A DNA stretch of 64,000 nucleotides, taken from Sphaerotilus mobilis (GTDB taxonomy: Bacteria; Pseudomonadota; Gammaproteobacteria; Burkholderiales; Burkholderiaceae_C). The position numbers and the translations under genes are program-made. Of this stretch, positions 60,901 to 64,000 are shown piece after piece. Position 1 is the first letter of the stretch. Each line of letters begins with the position of its first letter. The stretch is taken from contig NZ_SGWV01000007.1 of assembly GCF_004216565.1 (NCBI RefSeq), forward strand, positions 434,001 through 498,000. The letters run 5' to 3'. The notes under the pieces are model-generated. The model was not told the origin of the DNA. It saw only the letters and a list, made by a program, of their open reading frames with translations, and searched no databases.

Positions 60901-63361
60901 AACGACCGCCCAGGTAATAGAACACGCGGTCCGTATTCTCGTTGCCTGTGGTCGTGGTGATCTTGCTGAGCTCGTAGTCGGCGGCCGACTCGAGGGTGAC
61001 GCCCGGGTCGACGCGCCAGGAGACACGCAGACCGGGCTTGATGCGGGCGAGCTTGACGCCGCTGTCGTCGCTCTGGCGGTAGACCTGCAGCGACGGCTCG
61101 ACGCTCCACTGCTCGTTGAGCGCCGACAGGTTGTTGTACATGAACAGCTGACCGCTGAAGGTCGCGCCACGCTGGGCCGTCAGGTTGAAGACGTGGGTGT
61201 CGCGGATCGAGTACAGGTTGCTGCCGATCAGCTGGCCGCCCAGGCTCCAGATCGCGCCGGTGGCCGGCTGCGCCGGCAAGCCCAGCGCAGGCACGGCGGC
61301 GATCGCGCCCACCCGCGTCATGCGGATGTCGCCACCGATCTGCCAGCGCTCGTTGAGCGGCGTGGTCACGCCCAGCTGCGCCTGGTTGGAGTAGGCCGTC
61401 GTCGTGCGCACATAGCTGCGCAGCGTGTCGAGGTCGCGCAGCGCCAGCGCGTCGCTCATGCGCACCGGAATCGCGCCGCCGTTGGGGTCCTGGAAGAACA
61501 GGGCGTTGCCCAGCATCAGGATCGGCTGCGAGCGCCGGTCGAGCAGGAAGTTGACGGTGGTGCCGGCATTGCCCTCGGCGTCGAGCTGCTGCCAGGTGCC
61601 CTGCAACGCCGCGATGTTGACCGCCCGCAGGATGGTGTCGTAGTCCAGCGAGCCCGAGACAAAGGTGCCACCGTTGAAGTAGCGCAGGTCGCTGCCGATG
61701 GCGCGGCGGTCGACCAGCCCGTCGATGTTCTGCTGGATGCCGTAGAGGCTGCCCGAGACATTGGGCGTCAACGCATCGGCATCGACCGACAGGCCGCCGA
61801 ACGAGCGTTTGGTCTGCTGCAGCTTGTCGGTCGGCCGGCCGGCCACGGCGTTGACCTTCCACTTCGGTGCGAAGGTGTAGCCGGCGGTCGCACCGTCGAA
61901 GCGGCCCAGCACGCCGCCGCCGGTGGGCGACTGGCGCCCGAGCCGGATGCTGGTGCCGCGCTCGAAGGACTTGTGGTCGACGTAGAGCGCCGACAGCTTG
62001 TTGCGGCTGGTGCGACCAGGCATCAGGTCGGCCGTGTAGCTGTCGCGGAAGACGAAGCGCAGGTCCTGCTCGGTGCTGCGGTGGCGGTAGTTCAGGTCGA
62101 AGGTGCCGATGGCCAGCTTCTGGTCGGTGCCGGTCAGCGTCGGGTTCTGGGTCAGCTCGGGCAGGCCGCTGATGGGCGAATCGCGGAACTCCTCCGAACG
62201 GACCTTGGACTGGCCGCCGTAGTAGTACAGGCCGGCCGAGCCGTTGACCGTCGTCGTGGCGGCCTGCTTGCGCGGCGCCTCGGCCGTCGCAGCGGTCTCG
62301 GCCGGCAGCGCGGCCAGGCGGGCGGCGACACGCTGGCTGTCCGGGCCGGTCGGGTAGAGCTTCAGGAAGGTCTCGAACTCGCGCCGCGCGCGGGCCGTGT
62401 CGCCCGCGTTCAGGCGCACCAGACCGATCAGTTCCTGCGCCTCGCGGGAGGCGCGGTTGGGCGGCAGGTCCAGCAGGCGGTTGAGCCGGTCCAGCGCGCT
62501 CGCCGTGTCACCGGCCTGGTTGGCGGCGCGGGCCTCGGCCAGGAGCGTGGCGGCCGTGGCTTCGACGTTGACGGGCACCCCGGGTGCTGCCTGCGCGGTG
62601 GGGGCAGGCGCCGCCGGCAGGGTCACGATGGCCGCCCCCGGGAAGCGGGCCCGCGCGATCTCGAGCGCGCGGCGCGCCTCGGCCACATCGGCAAAGGGGC
62701 CCAGATGGATCTCGTGCCGCGTCTGGCCGTCGACCACGCGGGTGGCGGTGTTGACGTCCAGCGACTGCAGCTGCTTGGGCACCGGCACGTTGAGCTGCAG
62801 GTTGGGATCGGTCGAGCTTTGCAGCACGATGACCGTGGCGCCGCCGGCGGCCAGCGCCGGGGCCAGGGCCGTGGCTGCCGGGGCCGATGCCGTCGGTGCG
62901 GCCTTCACGCGGGCGCCCAGGCCGGGCAGGACCAGCTCGATGCTGCGGTTGTCACGCCCGGCGCGCACCCGCATGCGGGTGGCCGGGTCGATGCGCACGA
63001 CCAGCTTGCGCTGGGTCACGCTGCCCAGCAGCGGTTCCTCGTTGACCGTCAGCGTGGGCAGGCCGTTGATGGCCTGCAGGCGCCGCTGGCTGGGCTGGAT
63101 GGCGGCATCGCGCAGGTCCGGCGCGTCGAAGTAGATCTGGAACAGGTCACCGCTGCGGGTGCTGACGCTGCGGCCGTAGCGCACCAGGGTCTGCAGGCGC
63201 ACCTGCACGATCGCATCGGCGCCCTCGCGGCGCAGCTCCAGCTCGTCGAGCAGCTGGGCCCGGGCCACGGACGGGGCCAGCGTCAGGCAGGCGACGACGC
63301 AGGCGAGGGCCAGAGGAGCCAGTGGGGCCAGTGCTCGGTGCGGTTCTTGGCGATGGATCAC
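60890..63361 (-). CDS. SPOR/TPR/beta-barrel outer-membrane protein
   Basis: An 823-residue exported protein with a signal peptide ending in SVARAQ. The N-terminal domain (about residues 37-150) is unidentified; there is a SPOR-like segment (HEIHLGPFADVAEARRALEIARARF; key residues LGPF, A, A), then TPR-like repeats (about 265-350). A C-terminal half of about 450 residues starts TTTVNGSAGLYYYGGQSKV and ends GRYDF, with alternating polar and aromatic residues and a terminal Phe, the pattern of an outer-membrane barrel. No CxxCH is present. It lies between a multihaem cytochrome and ccmA. I infer a porin-like partner for the cytochrome; the exact role is unknown. Confidence 0.6.
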   Translation of the reverse strand: MIHRQEPHRALAPLAPLALACVVACLTLAPSVARAQLLDELELRREGADAIVQVRLQTLVRYGRSVSTRSGDLFQIYFDAPDLRDAAIQPSQRRLQAINGLPTLTVNEEPLLGSVTQRKLVVRIDPATRMRVRAGRDNRSIELVLPGLGARVKAAPTASAPAATALAPALAAGGATVIVLQSSTDPNLQLNVPVPKQLQSLDVNTATRVVDGQTRHEIHLGPFADVAEARRALEIARARFPGAAIVTLPAAPAPTAQAAPGVPVNVEATAATLLAEARAANQAGDTASALDRLNRLLDLPPNRASREAQELIGLVRLNAGDTARARREFETFLKLYPTGPDSQRVAARLAALPAETAATAEAPRKQAATTTVNGSAGLYYYGGQSKVRSEEFRDSPISGLPELTQNPTLTGTDQKLAIGTFDLNYRHRSTEQDLRFVFRDSYTADLMPGRTSRNKLSALYVDHKSFERGTSIRLGRQSPTGGGVLGRFDGATAGYTFAPKWKVNAVAGRPTDKLQQTKRSFGGLSVDADALTPNVSGSLYGIQQNIDGLVDRRAIGSDLRYFNGGTFVSGSLDYDTILRAVNIAALQGTWQQLDAEGNAGTTVNFLLDRRSQPILMLGNALFFQDPNGGAIPVRMSDALALRDLDTLRSYVRTTTAYSNQAQLGVTTPLNERWQIGGDIRMTRVGAIAAVPALGLPAQPATGAIWSLGGQLIGSNLYSIRDTHVFNLTAQRGATFSGQLFMYNNLSALNEQWSVEPSLQVYRQSDDSGVKLARIKPGLRVSWRVDPGVTLESAADYELSKITTTTGNENTDRVFYYLGGRYDF

Positions 63362-63427
63362 GGTCGGGTCCTTGCTGTCGTTCTTGTCGGGTGCGTGGCG
63401 GGACGGCGCGGGCGCGGCGCGCCGGCC

Positions 63428-64000
63428 TCAGTCCCAGTTCGTGTAGGTGCTGCCGGAGTTGCCCAGCGGGCGGTGGCAGCCGGACATGGAGCAGTCGGTC
63501 GGCACCGGCGAGCGACGCTCGTGCGTGAGCGATTCCTTGTCCATGTTGCCGAGGAAGTTGGTGCCGCTGAGGTGGCAACCCTTGCACCAGCCCGCGCCGT
63601 TGCCCATCGTGCCGTTGTGGTTCATGCGCACCGTGGTCCAGGCCGTCGTGCCGGTGTGGCAGGACTTGCAGTCCAGCGAGGCGCCGTTGAGCAGCTGGGT
63701 CGCCTCCGGGATGTGGTTGGTCGGCTTGCCCAGCGCACCGACGATGCCCTGCGAGACAAAGGCGCCGCTGTGGCAGCTCTTGCAGGTGGCGGTCGCCACG
63801 ACGTTGTGGTTCATCGTCACGGCGGTCGCAAACGAGCTTTGCGAGCGGTGGCAGGAGTCGCACTTGGCCGTGCCCACTGGCACGGGGATGTGCGTGCCCG
63901 GCGGCTTGCCCTTGGCCTGCACGCCGTTGTGGCAGGTGTCGCAGGTGCCTGTCCCCACCGCGTTGGCCGGCGAGTGGGCGAAGGTGGCCGAGGCCCAGGA
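63428..64000 (-). CDS. Multihaem c-type cytochrome, partial (C-terminal part)
   Basis: At least 190 residues, open to the window edge; the N-terminus lies outside. Haem motifs in order are CDTCH, CDSCH, CKSCH, CKSCH, CKGCH and a CSMSGCH (C-x4-C-H), so six in this part. Spaced between them are lone His residues (MNHNVVAT, MNHNGT, LTHE) that may serve as sixth ligands. The repeats resemble the doubled CxxCH modules of periplasmic or outer-membrane cytochromes of iron and sulfur cycling bacteria. The gene precedes the barrel protein by 66 bp and heads the ccm operon. Confidence 0.85.
   Translation of the reverse strand, partial: SWASATFAHSPANAVGTGTCDTCHNGVQAKGKPPGTHIPVPVGTAKCDSCHRSQSSFATAVTMNHNVVATATCKSCHSGAFVSQGIVGALGKPTNHIPEATQLLNGASLDCKSCHTGTTAWTTVRMNHNGTMGNGAGWCKGCHLSGTNFLGNMDKESLTHERRSPVPTDCSMSGCHRPLGNSGSTYTNWD

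Overview
The window is GC-rich chromosomal DNA of a betaproteobacterium, most likely a Burkholderiales member of the Rubrivivax/Leptothrix/Ideonella/Sphaerotilus type. That placement is inferred from gene content: the DUF3460-scpA pair, exosortase B with EpsI, several PEP-CTERM proteins, and a gentisate pathway with maleylpyruvate isomerase. No rRNA, tRNA or CRISPR array was recognised.

Layout. 0-11 kb is housekeeping and signalling: Mrp/ApbC iron-sulfur carrier, a 2Fe-2S ferredoxin, metG, a YoaK-like membrane protein, DUF3460-scpA, a Dyp-type peroxidase, a CHASE2-PAS-GGDEF-EAL protein and an MFS transporter. 11-23 kb holds a stand-alone CZB-domain protein, UDP-glucose dehydrogenase, an alpha/beta hydrolase, five PEP-CTERM proteins and a large membrane-embedded patatin. 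23-37.5 kb is an exopolysaccharide locus: WecG/TagA transferase, acyltransferases, glycosyltransferases, a Wzy-like polymerase, a Wzx-like flippase, a lyase-like exported protein, gmd, and finally EpsI and exosortase B. Its centre (about 23.6-34.7 kb) is clearly more AT-rich than its surroundings and contains a decayed IS3 element. 37.8-40.2 kb has two unrecognised envelope proteins and a universal stress protein. 40.3-47.2 kb is one minus-strand operon for 3-hydroxybenzoate degradation through gentisate, ending in a TRAP transporter. 47.4-51.9 kb has a divergent type II dehydroquinase, an IS5 remnant, a hipBA toxin-antitoxin pair with three evenly spaced operators, the GTPase YlqF and a GntR regulator. 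51.9-64 kb is a long minus-strand operon: multihaem cytochrome, a SPOR/TPR/beta-barrel outer-membrane protein, ccmABCDEFGHI, and a membrane-anchored ferredoxin-flavin oxidoreductase.

How the parts fit. Exosortase B would process the PEP-CTERM proteins encoded 17-22 kb away, with the polysaccharide genes lying between enzyme and substrates. The haem maturation genes are embedded with a multihaem cytochrome and a barrel protein they probably serve, which suggests an electron-transfer module across the outer membrane. Items without an established description include paired hairpins upstream of two PEP-CTERM genes, the 51-bp-spaced operators before hipB, a hairpin abutting the start codon of the c-di-GMP enzyme, and short tandem arrays lying just after several stop codons.
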